From Deltaproteobacteria bacterium (lineage in GTDB: Bacteria > Myxococcota > Myxococcia > SLRQ01), in assembly GCA_029210625.1 (NCBI GenBank), contig JARGFU010000031.1:1-46851 (forward strand): a stretch of 46,851 nucleotides of DNA, written 5' to 3'. The notes beneath the pieces are model-generated. The model was not told the DNA's origin. It did no database searches and saw nothing but the letters and a program-made list of their open reading frames with translations. Made by a program: the position numbers and the translations under genes. Shown here piece after piece: positions 27,325 to 35,203 of this stretch (the first letter of the stretch is position 1; every line of letters begins with the position of its first letter).

Positions 27325-27352
27325 TTGACCGGGGAGCCCGGAGGCATAGATA
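27325..27352 (+). promoter_or_regulatory. sigma-70-type promoter candidate for fabI
   Basis: TTGACC at 27325-27330 and TAGATA at 27347-27352 are separated by 16 bp. The -10 box ends 8 bases before the fabI ATG, so the expected transcript would have almost no leader. The only SD-like GGAGG (27340-27344) is 16 bases from the ATG, too far to be useful. Confidence 0.55.
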
Positions 27353-27360
27353 CCCGGCCC

Positions 27361-28239
27361 ATGCTGGGAATCGATCTGAAGGGGAAGCGCGCCCTCGTCG
27401 CCGGGGTGGCCGACGACGGGGGCTTCGGCTACGCCATCGCGAGGGCCCTCGCCGACGCCGGGGCCTCGGTCTGCGTGGGCACCTGGCCGCCGGCGCTGGG
27501 CATCTTCGAGAAGCTCATCGCCCGGGGGAAGGTCGACGGCGCCTTCATCGAGCGGGTCTACCCGCTGGACGCGCTCTACGACACCCTCGAGTCGGTGCCG
27601 GACGAGGTGCGGGAGAGCCGCCGCTACAAGGACGCCGGAGACTTCTCGATCCAGGGCCTCGCCGACCGGCTCGTCGCCGACTTCGGCGAGGGGGGCCTCG
27701 ACATCGTGGTCCACTCCCTGGCGAACGGCCCCGAGGTGAAGAACCCCCTCCTCGAGACCAGCCGGGCCGGCTACCTCGAGGCCATCAGCGCCAGCGCCTA
27801 CTCCTACGTCTCGATGCTCCAGCGCCTCGGGCCGGTGATGGCGCCCCGCGGAAGCTTCCTGGCCCTCACCTACATGGCCAGCGAGCGGGTGGTCCCCGGC
27901 TACGGCGGGGGGATGGCGACGGCGAAGGCCGCCCTCGAGTCGGACACCCGCACCCTGGCCTACGAGGCCGGCCGGAAGTGGGGCCACCGGGTCAACGTGA
28001 TCTCGGCCGGGCCCTACGCCTCCCGGGCCGCCTCGGCCATCGGCTTCATCGGCGAGATGATCGAGTACTGCAAGGCCAACTCGCCCCTGCCCGAGGCCCT
28101 CGAGGCCCGGGAGGTCGGCGCCACCGCGGCCTTCCTCGCCAGCCCCCTGGCCAGCGGCATCACCGGCACCACGGTCTACGTGGACAAGGGCTACCACGCC
28201 ATGGGCAAGGCGGTGGCCGGCGACGCCAGCCCCGCGTAG
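27361..28239 (+). CDS. fabI: enoyl-[acyl-carrier-protein] reductase (NADH)
   Basis: A 292-residue SDR-fold enzyme catalysing the last reduction of fatty-acid elongation. The cofactor region is [31 protein letters not shown] matches the family. The active-site Tyr-x6-Lys is YGGGMATAK followed by [26 protein letters not shown] and [15 protein letters not shown] complete the match. Inserted residues around 45-100 ([13 protein letters not shown]) resemble the longer plant- and chlamydia-type FabI. The ATG at 27361 matches the domain start. It converges on the acetyltransferase gene with a 6 bp gap. Confidence 0.94.
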   Translation: MLGIDLKGKRALVAGVADDGGFGYAIARALADAGASVCVGTWPPALGIFEKLIARGKVDGAFIERVYPLDALYDTLESVPDEVRESRRYKDAGDFSIQGLADRLVADFGEGGLDIVVHSLANGPEVKNPLLETSRAGYLEAISASAYSYVSMLQRLGPVMAPRGSFLALTYMASERVVPGYGGGMATAKAALESDTRTLAYEAGRKWGHRVNVISAGPYASRAASAIGFIGEMIEYCKANSPLPEALEAREVGATAAFLASPLASGITGTTVYVDKGYHAMGKAVAGDASPA

Positions 28240-28245
28240 CGCGGC

Positions 28246-29235
28246 CTAGCGCCCCTTCGCCGGGCGGATCAGGTAGTGCCGGCGGCCCACCTCCTCGAAG
28301 TCGAGGCGGGTGTAGAGGCGCAGGGCCGGCTTGTTGCCCTGGTCGACGATCAGGCTGACCCGGGTGTGGCCGCGGTCCACCAGGTAGTCGATGGCGGCGC
28401 GGGTGAGCGCGCGCCCCAGGCCGCGCCCCTGGTGCTTGGGCCGCACGCCGATGGACTCGATGTGCCCGCCGTCGGCGGTCTCTCGCAGGAAGAGGTAGCC
28501 CACGCGCTCGCGGTTCACCTTGGCGAAGCGCACGTGCTCCGGGCGGAAGTCCACCGGGCGGTGCTCCTCGAGATCGTCGGCGTCGTGCCGGATGGCGTCG
28601 TCCTGGCCGGCGTAGGCCTCGTTGTGGATGGAGGCCCAGTCGTGGAAGGCCGAGGCGCCGACGAAGCGCTCGATCTTCAGGCCGGGGACGTCCTGATCGG
28701 GCAGAGGCCGCCCGGGCAGCTCGCGCTCCATCACCAGGCGGGTGTAGCCCTTCTTGAAGCCGGCCTTGGTGGCGAAGCGCCGGCCGGCCTCCGAGGACTC
28801 GTCCACGGTGGTCGTGGCGAACCAGCCGGGATCCCGGGAGGGATCCACCGGCTCGCCCAGGGTGGCCTCCAGCAGGCGGGTGCCGATGCCGGTGCGGCGG
28901 TACTCGGGGTGCACGACCACGTAGACCGCGCGGTAGCTCCCGCCCTCCACCCGGGGGGGATCGAAGCGGTAGGAGAAGCCCACGATCTGGCCCGAGGCGG
29001 TCTCGGCCACCCGGAAGTGGCTCTCGCTGTCGGCGTAGGGATCGGCGCAGACGTAGCGCCAGCGGGGAGCGTCGAGGTGGGGAGCCCCGGGGTCGAGGGC
29101 GCGGATCGCCTCGGCGGCGGCCACGATGCGGTTGACGTCCTCGGGCAGATAGCGCCGCAGGTGGACGGGTCCGGCCTCTGCCGCCGCCTTCTTGCCCCCG
29201 GCTCGCCGGCCGGCTTTCTTCTTGCCAGTGGCCAC
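28246..29235 (-). CDS. tandem GNAT N-acetyltransferase
   Basis: A 329-residue protein with a Lys/Arg/Ala-rich N-terminal tail (about 20 residues) and two GNAT domains. The first has VYVVVHPEYRRTGIGTRLLEA as its acetyl-CoA-binding motif A. The second has IESIGVRPKHQGRGLGRALT, with QxxGxG/A-type loops in both. The two-domain build resembles MshD-like acetyltransferases, but the acceptor is not predictable. It diverges from the next operon across 76 bp. Confidence 0.85.
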   Translation of the reverse strand: MATGKKKAGRRAGGKKAAAEAGPVHLRRYLPEDVNRIVAAAEAIRALDPGAPHLDAPRWRYVCADPYADSESHFRVAETASGQIVGFSYRFDPPRVEGGSYRAVYVVVHPEYRRTGIGTRLLEATLGEPVDPSRDPGWFATTTVDESSEAGRRFATKAGFKKGYTRLVMERELPGRPLPDQDVPGLKIERFVGASAFHDWASIHNEAYAGQDDAIRHDADDLEEHRPVDFRPEHVRFAKVNRERVGYLFLRETADGGHIESIGVRPKHQGRGLGRALTRAAIDYLVDRGHTRVSLIVDQGNKPALRLYTRLDFEEVGRRHYLIRPAKGR

Positions 29236-29311
29236 GACCCGGGAATCGTCTCACGACGTCGGTTCTGGAAACAAGCGGCCTTTGTGTGGCCCCCGTGATA
29301 AGGCGAGAGAG

Positions 29312-30280
29312 ATGGCTCCCCCTCTCGAAGAAGGCGCACGGGCCCTGGCCTCCCTGGTGATCGACCGCTCCCTGGCGACCCCCGCCGAGGCGCTCCTGCC
29401 CCCGGACCTGCTGGCCCGGGTGGTCCTGACCTCCCTGCGGGAGGCGGACGCCGAGCGGCTGCGGGAGAGCCTGGAGGAGGGGTTGGAGCGGCACCGCGGC
29501 CGGCTGCAGGAGGTCGCGGCGAAGCGCGGCGACGAGCCCCTGCACGCGCTGCTGCCGGCCGGGGCGGGCAAGCCGCTGGCGGCCCTGGCGGCCGAGGCGC
29601 CGATGCCCGAGCGGGAGACCCTGGCCACCCTCCTGGACCACCCGGCGATGCGCGACATCCTCCGGGCCGTGCTGGTCGACACCCTGAGCGGCTTCGCGAC
29701 GAAGGCCGGGGCCCTCCTCTCCGAGGCCTCGAAGCTCCCGGGCGCCTCCCGGATCCCGGGGAGCGGGCGCCTCTCGGGGGTGCTCGGGGTGGCCAAGGGC
29801 GTCGGCTCGGCGCTGGTCGACGAGCTCTCCCGGAAGCTGGAGGGGAGGGTGGGGCCCTTCGTGGACGAGGCCCTCTCCCGGGCCGTGAAGGTGGGGCTCG
29901 ACGCCATGAGCGATCCCGCCCGGGCCGCCTCCCTGCGGGAGTGGCGCCGCAGCACCGCCGGCGCGGTGCTGGACCTGCCCCTGGAGCTGGCGGTCCGGGA
30001 GGCCGGACGCCTCGATCTTTCGGCCCTCTCCCGGGCGTTGACGGGCCTCGTCCTGCAGGTGGCTCGCTGGGAGGAGGCCGAGGAGAAGCTCACCGAGCTG
30101 TTGCGGGTCAGCGGGGGCGAGCGCTGGGCGATGCCCCTGGGCGAGCTCCTCGAGGCGGAGGGGATCCAGGCGGCGAGCTGGCGCAGCGAGGTGGAGGCCC
30201 ACCTGGCCGGGCACCTGGCGGACCTGCTGGCCTCGGAGGAGTGGGCGGCCTGGCTCGGGAAGCACGGTCCGGGGGCCTGA
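29312..30280 (+). CDS. hypothetical protein heading the DnaC-like operon
   Basis: A 322-residue, mostly alpha-helical, Leu/Ala/Arg/Glu-rich cytoplasmic protein, with no recognised domain. It has no signal peptide and no cysteines forming a motif. The central part contains GSGRLSGVLGVAKGVGSAL, a Gly/Ser-rich bend between helical segments. The ATG at 29312 follows GGCGAGAGAG, a usable SD. It starts the eight-gene run, and the next gene begins 2 bp after its stop. An accessory role for the neighbouring helicase loader is only a guess from position. Confidence 0.75.
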   Translation: MAPPLEEGARALASLVIDRSLATPAEALLPPDLLARVVLTSLREADAERLRESLEEGLERHRGRLQEVAAKRGDEPLHALLPAGAGKPLAALAAEAPMPERETLATLLDHPAMRDILRAVLVDTLSGFATKAGALLSEASKLPGASRIPGSGRLSGVLGVAKGVGSALVDELSRKLEGRVGPFVDEALSRAVKVGLDAMSDPARAASLREWRRSTAGAVLDLPLELAVREAGRLDLSALSRALTGLVLQVARWEEAEEKLTELLRVSGGERWAMPLGELLEAEGIQAASWRSEVEAHLAGHLADLLASEEWAAWLGKHGPGA

Positions 30281-30282
30281 GG

Positions 30283-30576
30283 GTGAGCCTCCGGCGCAGC
30301 GATCGGGCGGGCTTCGTCGAGCGCCTGACGGACTTCTTCGCCCGGGTGCGGGGTGGGGGGCTCGTGCTCTCGCCCCTGGACCTGACCCTGGCCCGGCGCT
30401 GGGAGTCCGAGGGGCTGCCCCTGGAGCTCGTCTGCCGGGCCATCGAGGCGGCGGCGGAGGCGCACCGGCAGGCGAACCCGGCCCTGCCCGTGCCGCGGCA
30501 CCTGAAGTACTATGCCGCGGCCGTGGACGAGGCCGTGGAGGCCGCCCGAGAGAAGTCCCTCGGGAAGCGAGAGTGA
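30283..30576 (+). CDS. small helical hypothetical protein next to helicase loader
   Basis: A 97-residue protein starting at GTG. LSPLDLTLARRWESEGLPLE is weakly reminiscent of the DnaD-type helical domain found in primosomal proteins, a resemblance judged by eye only. Its stop TGA overlaps the start of the DnaC-like gene, so the two are probably coupled and may act together. The residues HLKYYAAAVDEAVEAAR form a C-terminal helix. Confidence 0.7.
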   Translation: MSLRRSDRAGFVERLTDFFARVRGGGLVLSPLDLTLARRWESEGLPLELVCRAIEAAAEAHRQANPALPVPRHLKYYAAAVDEAVEAAREKSLGKRE

Positions 30577-31379
30577 TGACGATGGTGGAAGCGATGCCAG
30601 AAGAGATCTGCCCGGTCTGCGAGGGCTCGGGACGTGAGCTCTTCGAGCGCGAGGGCGCGACGGTGGTGCGCACCTGCGCCTGCCAGGCCGCGCGGGTGGG
30701 GCAGCGCCTCTTCGAGGCGGCGCGGATCCCCCGCATCCTCCACGACTGCGGGATCGAGCAGGCCCCCCTCGAGGCGAACGACCGCTTCTTCCTCCCCCAG
30801 AGCAACCCCCAGAAGAAGGCCCTGGAGGCCGTCCGGCACTTCGTCGAGACCTACCCCGAGGAGCGCGGCTCCCGGCGCGGCTTCCTGCTCATGGGCAAGC
30901 CCGGCACCGGCAAGAGCCACCTCCTGGCCGGCGCCCTGCGGGAGCTCACCCTGCGGCACCACATCCCCTGCCGCTACGTCGAGTTCTTCCACCTCCTCTC
31001 CGAGCTCAAGGAGGGCTACTCCCGCGGGAAGTCCGAGCTGGAGATCATCGCCCCCCTGGTCGACGTCGAAGTCCTGGCCGTCGACGAGCTGGGCAAGGGG
31101 CGCGGCTCGGAGTGGGAGCTCTACGTCATGGACGAGATCATCTCTCGCCGCTACAACGCCGGAAAGGCTACGCTTTTCGCCACCAACTACACCCTCGACA
31201 AGAGGACCACGCTGGAGACCATGGGCCGCTACGTGAAGACCGGGACGGCGCGCGACGCCGAGCGCCTGACGGCCGAGACCCTCGAGGAGCGGGTGGGGGT
31301 GCGGATCTTCAGCCGGCTCTACGAGATGTGCGAGCTGGTCGACATGGGCTCCGAGACCAAAGACTACCGACGTGCGTGA
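30576..31379 (+). CDS. DnaC/IstB-like AAA+ ATPase with N-terminal zinc motif
   Basis: A 267-residue putative replicative helicase loader. C12-x2-C15 and C34-x-C36 form an N-terminal zinc-binding motif. The AAA+ core has Walker A GKPGTGKSH near residue 108 and Walker B VLAVDELGKG near 168, then LFATNYTL (sensor 1) and an Arg near VRIFSRLYEM. The family includes DnaC, DnaI and transposon IstB. No transposase is nearby, and the neighbours YacG and NUDIX favour a cellular loader. The start could also be GTG 30573 or ATG 30582. ATG 30576 overlaps the upstream TGA. The stop overlaps the NUDIX start by 8 bp. Confidence 0.85.
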   Translation: MTMVEAMPEEICPVCEGSGRELFEREGATVVRTCACQAARVGQRLFEAARIPRILHDCGIEQAPLEANDRFFLPQSNPQKKALEAVRHFVETYPEERGSRRGFLLMGKPGTGKSHLLAGALRELTLRHHIPCRYVEFFHLLSELKEGYSRGKSELEIIAPLVDVEVLAVDELGKGRGSEWELYVMDEIISRRYNAGKATLFATNYTLDKRTTLETMGRYVKTGTARDAERLTAETLEERVGVRIFSRLYEMCELVDMGSETKDYRRA

Positions 31380-31893
31380 CGAGCTCTTCCAGAAGTCCTG
31401 CGGGGTCGTGCCGGTGCGCCTCGTCGACGGCGAGCCGCGCTACCTGCTGCTCCACTCGGGGCTGGTGCGCAACCCGAAGGCAACCTGGGAGTTCCCCAAG
31501 GGCTCGATGGAGGAGGGCGAGAGCCCCATCCAGACCGCCCGGCGCGAGTGCCGGGAGGAGACGGGCCTCTGCGAGGTGAGGGTGGTCGAGGGCTTCTTCG
31601 CCCTGGACACCTACTCCTTCCGGCGGGAGGGCCGCCGCATCCAGAAGCAGGTCTCTTACTTCCTGGGCATCGTCGACGACCCCTCGGGCCTCAAGGCGGA
31701 GCCCGACGGCCGGGAGCACGTCCTCGACGCCGAGGGGGAGTGGGCGCGCTGGCTCTCCTACGAGGACGCCCGCACGACCCTCTACCACGAGGGGCAGCGG
31801 GCCGTGCTCGCCTGCGCCCACGCCCACCTCGTCGCGTTGAAGATCCTCGAGGAGCGCGCCGCCCCGGCCCCGGCTCCCCAGGAGGCCCCGTGA
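31372..31893 (+). CDS. NUDIX hydrolase
   Basis: A 173-residue protein with a full NUDIX box: G in [15 protein letters not shown], then [10 protein letters not shown] (REUxEExGU). FPKG before the box is typical of diadenosine-polyphosphate hydrolases, so Ap4A-type cleavage is the best guess, with RNA 5' pyrophosphohydrolase or dNTP sanitising as alternatives. The translation start is GTG within the preceding gene's end, and its TGA overlaps the yacG start. A Pro/Ala-rich C-terminal tail is unusual but short. Confidence 0.9.
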   Translation: MRDELFQKSCGVVPVRLVDGEPRYLLLHSGLVRNPKATWEFPKGSMEEGESPIQTARRECREETGLCEVRVVEGFFALDTYSFRREGRRIQKQVSYFLGIVDDPSGLKAEPDGREHVLDAEGEWARWLSYEDARTTLYHEGQRAVLACAHAHLVALKILEERAAPAPAPQEAP

Positions 31894-32090
31894 TGCGCTG
31901 TCCGATCTGCGAGGCCCCCGCCGGCCCCCGCTCCGGAAACCCCGCGGCGCCCTTCTGCAGCGAGCGCTGCCGGCTGATCGACCTGGGCCGCTGGCTCGAC
32001 GGCGACTACCGCATCCCCGGGTCGCCCGCGGCGGTGCCCGAGGAGGTGCCGGGGCAAGAGGAAGATCCTGAATGGCCAGGATATTCGTGA
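31893..32090 (+). CDS. yacG: DNA gyrase inhibitor YacG (zinc ribbon)
   Basis: A 65-residue protein with [26 protein letters not shown] and RIPG, the complete YacG signature of a four-Cys zinc ribbon followed by the IDLG-W motif. YacG binds the C-terminal part of GyrB and lowers gyrase activity. The acidic tail (EEDPEW) is like family members. Its last 19 bases overlap the next gene in a different frame. GTG at 31890 is an alternative start one codon earlier. Confidence 0.93.
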   Translation: MRCPICEAPAGPRSGNPAAPFCSERCRLIDLGRWLDGDYRIPGSPAAVPEEVPGQEEDPEWPGYS

Positions 32091-33016
32091 CCCGCCGGCT
32101 CCCCGGGGACGCCCTCGAGCGCCTCCGGGAGGCCCACGAGCTCGAGATCCGCGACGCCGACACGCCCATCGGCCGGGAGGAGCTGATCGCGGGCGCCCGC
32201 CGCTCCGAGGTGGTGATCTGCGCGCTCACCGACCGGATCGACGCCGGGGTGCTCCACCCCGGGCTGAAGGTGGTGGCGAACTACGCCGTGGGCGTGGACA
32301 ACATCGATCTCGCGGCCGCGCGGGAGGCCGGGGTGGTCGTGACCAACACCCCGGACGTCCTGACGGACGCCACCGCCGACCTCGCCTTCGCCCTGCTCCT
32401 GGCGGCGGCCCGCCGCCTGCCCGAGGCCGAGCGCTTCCTGCGGGCCGGGCGCTGGGAGGGCTTCCGCGCCTCGGCGCTCCTGGGCCGCCGGGTGGCCGGA
32501 GCCCACCTCGGGGTGGTCGGCGCCGGCCGGATCGGCCAGGCCGTGCTCTCCCGGGGGAAGGGCTTCGGGATGGAGCTCTCCTACTGGAGCCGAGAACCAA
32601 AGGATCCGGCCCGGGTCAGCGGCGCAACCCACCGGCCCCTGGACGAGCTGCTGGAGCGCTGCGACTTCGTCAGCCTCAACGTGGCGCTGACCCCCGAGAC
32701 CCGGCACCTCCTCGACGCCCGGCGCCTCGAGCGCATGAAGCCCGGGGCGGTGCTGGTGAACACCTCCCGGGGTCCGGTGGTGGACGAGGCGGCCCTGGCC
32801 CGGGTGCTGGCCGAGGGGCCGCTCTTCGCGGCCGGCCTCGACGTCTACGAGGAGGAGCCCCGGGTCCACCCGGCGCTCCTCGAGCTCGAGAACGTCGTGC
32901 TCATCCCCCACCTCGGCAGCGCCACCGACGTCTGCCGGGAGGCCATGGTCGAGCTCTGCGTGGACGGGGTCGAGGCGGTCCTCGCCGGGCGCGAGCCCGC
33001 CAACCGGGTGATCTAG
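32072..33016 (+). CDS. D-2-hydroxyacid dehydrogenase (glyoxylate/hydroxypyruvate reductase type)
   Basis: A 314-residue NAD(P)-dependent oxidoreductase. The Rossmann motif is [12 protein letters not shown] near residue 150. Catalytic Arg is in [10 protein letters not shown], Glu in YEEEPRVHP, and His in [21 protein letters not shown] and [12 protein letters not shown] are typical of glyoxylate reductases of the GyaR/GhrB branch. The start overlaps yacG by 19 bp, and the PHP phosphatase gene follows with no gap. The substrate could be glyoxylate, hydroxypyruvate or a related 2-keto acid. Confidence 0.9.
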   Translation: MARIFVTRRLPGDALERLREAHELEIRDADTPIGREELIAGARRSEVVICALTDRIDAGVLHPGLKVVANYAVGVDNIDLAAAREAGVVVTNTPDVLTDATADLAFALLLAAARRLPEAERFLRAGRWEGFRASALLGRRVAGAHLGVVGAGRIGQAVLSRGKGFGMELSYWSREPKDPARVSGATHRPLDELLERCDFVSLNVALTPETRHLLDARRLERMKPGAVLVNTSRGPVVDEAALARVLAEGPLFAAGLDVYEEEPRVHPALLELENVVLIPHLGSATDVCREAMVELCVDGVEAVLAGREPANRVI

Positions 33017-33736
33017 ATGTACGTGGACCTGCACCTGCACCTCCTGCCCGGGGTGGACGACGGCGCCCGGGACCTGGACGAGTCCCTGGCCATGGCGCGC
33101 CTCCTCTGCGAGCGCGGCTACGAGCGGGCGGCGGTGACCCCTCACATCCGCCCCGGCTTCTTCGACAACGAGGCGGGGGCCCTCCGGGAGGTCCTCGCCG
33201 GCGTGCGGGCGGCCCTGAGCGAGGCCGGGATCCCGCTGGAGCTCGTGGAGGGGGCGGAGCACTACCTCTCCCCGGAGGTGATCGAGCTGCTGCTGGCCGG
33301 CGAGGGGCTGCCCCTGGGCGGCACCACCCACGTCCTGCTGGAGGCCCCCCTGGAGGGACCGGTGCCGGTCCTGGAGCAGGTCGCCTTCCAGCTGGAGGTC
33401 GGTGGCCTGCGGCCCCTCTTCGCGCACCCCGAGCGCTGCGCCTGCCTCCAGGACCTGGAGCGGGCCCGCGGCCTGCACGAGCGCGGCGTGCGCTACCAGC
33501 TGGATCTCGGCTCCCTGGCGGGGGCCTACGGCCGGGCGCCGAAGAAGTGGGCCCGGCGGCTCCTGGAGGAGGGGCTCTACTCCGTCGCGGGCAGCGACCT
33601 GCACCGCGCCGAGCAGGGCAGGAAGCTCCTGGCGCGCTGGCAGGAGACGCTGATCGACCGGATCGGGGAGGACGCCGCCCGGCGCCTCCTCTCCGAGAAC
33701 CCCGGGCGGCTGCTCCGAGGGGAGGCCCTGGCGTGA
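33017..33736 (+). CDS. PHP-family phosphoesterase, CpsB/YwqE-type tyrosine phosphatase
   Basis: A 239-residue protein. D4-L-H6-L-H8 followed by LLPGVDDGA, VTPHIRPG, EGAEHYLS, LFAHPERC and AGSDLHR reproduce the metal-binding motifs of CpsB/YwqE manganese-dependent phosphatases. These dephosphorylate tyrosine kinases of capsule/exopolysaccharide export. No Wzc-type kinase or polysaccharide genes lie in the window, so the substrate here is uncertain. The ATG directly follows the previous stop, and its own stop overlaps the next GTG start. Confidence 0.9.
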   Translation: MYVDLHLHLLPGVDDGARDLDESLAMARLLCERGYERAAVTPHIRPGFFDNEAGALREVLAGVRAALSEAGIPLELVEGAEHYLSPEVIELLLAGEGLPLGGTTHVLLEAPLEGPVPVLEQVAFQLEVGGLRPLFAHPERCACLQDLERARGLHERGVRYQLDLGSLAGAYGRAPKKWARRLLEEGLYSVAGSDLHRAEQGRKLLARWQETLIDRIGEDAARRLLSENPGRLLRGEALA

Positions 33737-34776
33737 AGCACGGCAAGTCGCTCCTCCGGGCCTTCATCGGCTGCGTGGTCAGCGCCTTCTTCATCTGGCT
33801 GACCCTGCGCGGCAAGGACCTCGGCGCCATCTGGGAGTCGGCCAGGAGCGCCGACTACTCCTACCTCGTCTACTACGTGGGCACCCTGCTGCTCATCCAC
33901 CTGCTGCGGGTCTTCCGCTGGGGGATCCTCCTCGAGCGGCTGGGGGCCGTGCGCTTCTCCCGCCTCAACCGGGCCGGGGCCATCGGCGCCGCCGCCCTGA
34001 TGACCTTGCCCTTCCGGCTGGGGGAGTTCGCGCGGCCCTACCTGATCTCGGACCGGGGCGCGCCGCCGGGGGAGGGTGAGACCCCGATCCGGATGAGCGC
34101 CGCCCTCTCGACCATCGTCGTCGAGCGGATCATGGACGGCCTGACGACCTCGGCGGTGCTGATCGTCTCGCTCCTGCTCACGGTGGGGCAGAGCAACGAG
34201 ACCGAGCAGGTGACCTGGCTGCGCTACGGGGCCCTCGGCATCGCCGCGATCTTCGGCGGCGCCGGCGTCACCCTGCTGATCCTGCTCTGGCAGCGGGAGC
34301 GCGCCGTGGGCCTCATCCGCAGGATCGTCGCCCTGGTCTCGGAGCGCCTGGCGGAGCGGGTGGTGGCGATCCTGGACGGCTTCCTCGGCGGCGTGGCGCA
34401 GTTCCCGCGGCCGGCCCGCTTCCTGCTCTTCCTCGTCCTGACGGTGGTCTACTGGGGCGTGAACGGGGCGGGCATGGTCCTGCTGGCCCGGGGCTTCGGG
34501 ATCTACCTGACTCTCGAGCAGGGCTACGCCGTGCTGGGGGTGCTGGTCATCGGCGTGATGATCCCCGCCGGGCCCGGCATGGTGGGCACCTTCCAGTTCT
34601 TCGTGCTGCTCGGCCTGGGGCTCTTCCTGCCGGCCGAGCAGGTGGCGGAGTCGGGGATGGCCTACGCCAACGTGCTCTGGGCGGCGCAGTTCGGGCAGCA
34701 GGTCGGCCTCGGCCTGATCTTCCTGCTGCTCAAGCCCGGCAGCGTCCGGGCCTTCGTCCCCGAGCCGGAGCCCTAG
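33733..34776 (+). CDS. lysylphosphatidylglycerol synthase-type / UPF0104 membrane protein
   Basis: A 347-residue integral membrane protein with about eight hydrophobic segments. The family pattern is visible in the N-terminal helix and KDLGAIWES, LRVFRWGILLERLGAVRF, a central LPFRLGEFARPYL block, and the C-terminal GPGMVGTFQF segment. Members (YbhN, AglD, LPG synthase N-domain) are implicated in lipid flipping or glycolipid handling. The start GTG at 33733 overlaps the PHP gene's stop by 4 bp. It is the last gene of the eight-gene run. Confidence 0.87.
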   Translation: MKHGKSLLRAFIGCVVSAFFIWLTLRGKDLGAIWESARSADYSYLVYYVGTLLLIHLLRVFRWGILLERLGAVRFSRLNRAGAIGAAALMTLPFRLGEFARPYLISDRGAPPGEGETPIRMSAALSTIVVERIMDGLTTSAVLIVSLLLTVGQSNETEQVTWLRYGALGIAAIFGGAGVTLLILLWQRERAVGLIRRIVALVSERLAERVVAILDGFLGGVAQFPRPARFLLFLVLTVVYWGVNGAGMVLLARGFGIYLTLEQGYAVLGVLVIGVMIPAGPGMVGTFQFFVLLGLGLFLPAEQVAESGMAYANVLWAAQFGQQVGLGLIFLLLKPGSVRAFVPEPEP

Positions 34777-34788
34777 AGAGCAGGGAAC

Positions 34789-34805
34789 CGAACCCGCAGG
34801 GTTCG
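34789..34805. repeat. palindrome, upstream copy flanking the RHH gene
   Basis: CGAACCC-GCA-GGGTTCG is a perfect 7-bp stem with a 3-base centre, 12 bases after the flippase-like stop. No T-tract follows, so it is a poor terminator. The same arms recur at 35176-35192 after the RHH gene. Confidence 0.8.
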
Positions 34806-34838
34806 CCCGCACACCTTCTCCGACAGGCGGTCGATTTG

Positions 34839-34890
34839 TTGACGGGATCCGATCGCGTGATACGGCCTGTAACAGGATCGATCATCACGC
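34839..34890 (+). promoter_or_regulatory. candidate promoter and nested dyad operator of the RHH gene
   Basis: A -35-like TTGACG lies at 34839-34844, with a weak -10 (TACGGC, 34861) at 16 bp. Overlapping it is an outer inverted repeat GCGTGAT (34855-34861) and ATCACGC (34884-34890). This encloses a perfect 11-bp palindrome CCTGTAACAGG (34866-34876). Ribbon-helix-helix proteins usually repress their own promoters through such dyads, so autoregulation is plausible. Confidence 0.5.
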
Positions 34891-34903
34891 TGCAGGAGGA
34901 GCC

Positions 34904-35173
34904 GTGAGCGAATACACCCCCGAGAACCCCGAGACCTTCGACCCCGAGGCCCAGGACATCGTCTCCGGCCCCGAGCGCCAGCCCCGCCGGGGCAGGAGCG
35001 TCCCCACGAACGTGCTCATCCCGATGGTGCACCGGGAGGCCCTCCGCCGGCTCTCGGCGGTCACCCGGGTGTCCCAGAGCGAGTACCTGCGGGAGGCCGT
35101 CACCGACCTGCTGCGCAAGTACCGGCACGTCGTGGACGAAGAGCGGTCCCGCAAGGACCGGCTGGCTGGATAG
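34904..35173 (+). CDS. ribbon-helix-helix DNA-binding protein
   Basis: An 89-residue protein with an acidic, Pro-rich N-terminal arm of about 30 residues. An Arc/MetJ-type fold follows: a beta strand in PTNVLIPM, helix A (HREALRRLSAVT), the turn VSQSE, and helix B (YLREAVTDLLRKY). The strand Thr/Asn would contact DNA in the dimer. The GTG start has a strong SD (AGGAGGA). No toxin partner is adjacent, so it looks like a solitary regulator rather than an antitoxin. Palindromes in front of and behind the gene are candidate targets. Confidence 0.82.
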   Translation: MSEYTPENPETFDPEAQDIVSGPERQPRRGRSVPTNVLIPMVHREALRRLSAVTRVSQSEYLREAVTDLLRKYRHVVDEERSRKDRLAG

Positions 35174-35175
35174 GG

Positions 35176-35192
35176 CGAACCCTTCGGGTTCG
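35176..35192. terminator. bidirectional terminator / second copy of the palindrome
   Basis: CGAACCC-TTC-GGGTTCG lies between the convergent RHH gene and the lipoprotein gene. It has the same 7-bp arms as at 34789-34805. A pyrimidine-rich CCCCTCTCTCTATT follows on the plus strand. It can serve both genes as a terminator, although the T-tract is imperfect. Confidence 0.6.
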
Positions 35193-35203
35193 GGCCCCTC
35201 TCT

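Noticed and set aside
30576-31379. IstB-type transposition helper
   Set aside because: No IstA-like transposase, inverted repeats or target duplications were seen. The zinc motif, the genes around it and the codon use match a chromosomal helicase loader.
34904-35173. Antitoxin of a toxin-antitoxin pair
   Set aside because: The protein has an RHH fold, but no toxin-sized frame lies on either side. The next gene is a convergent lipoprotein.
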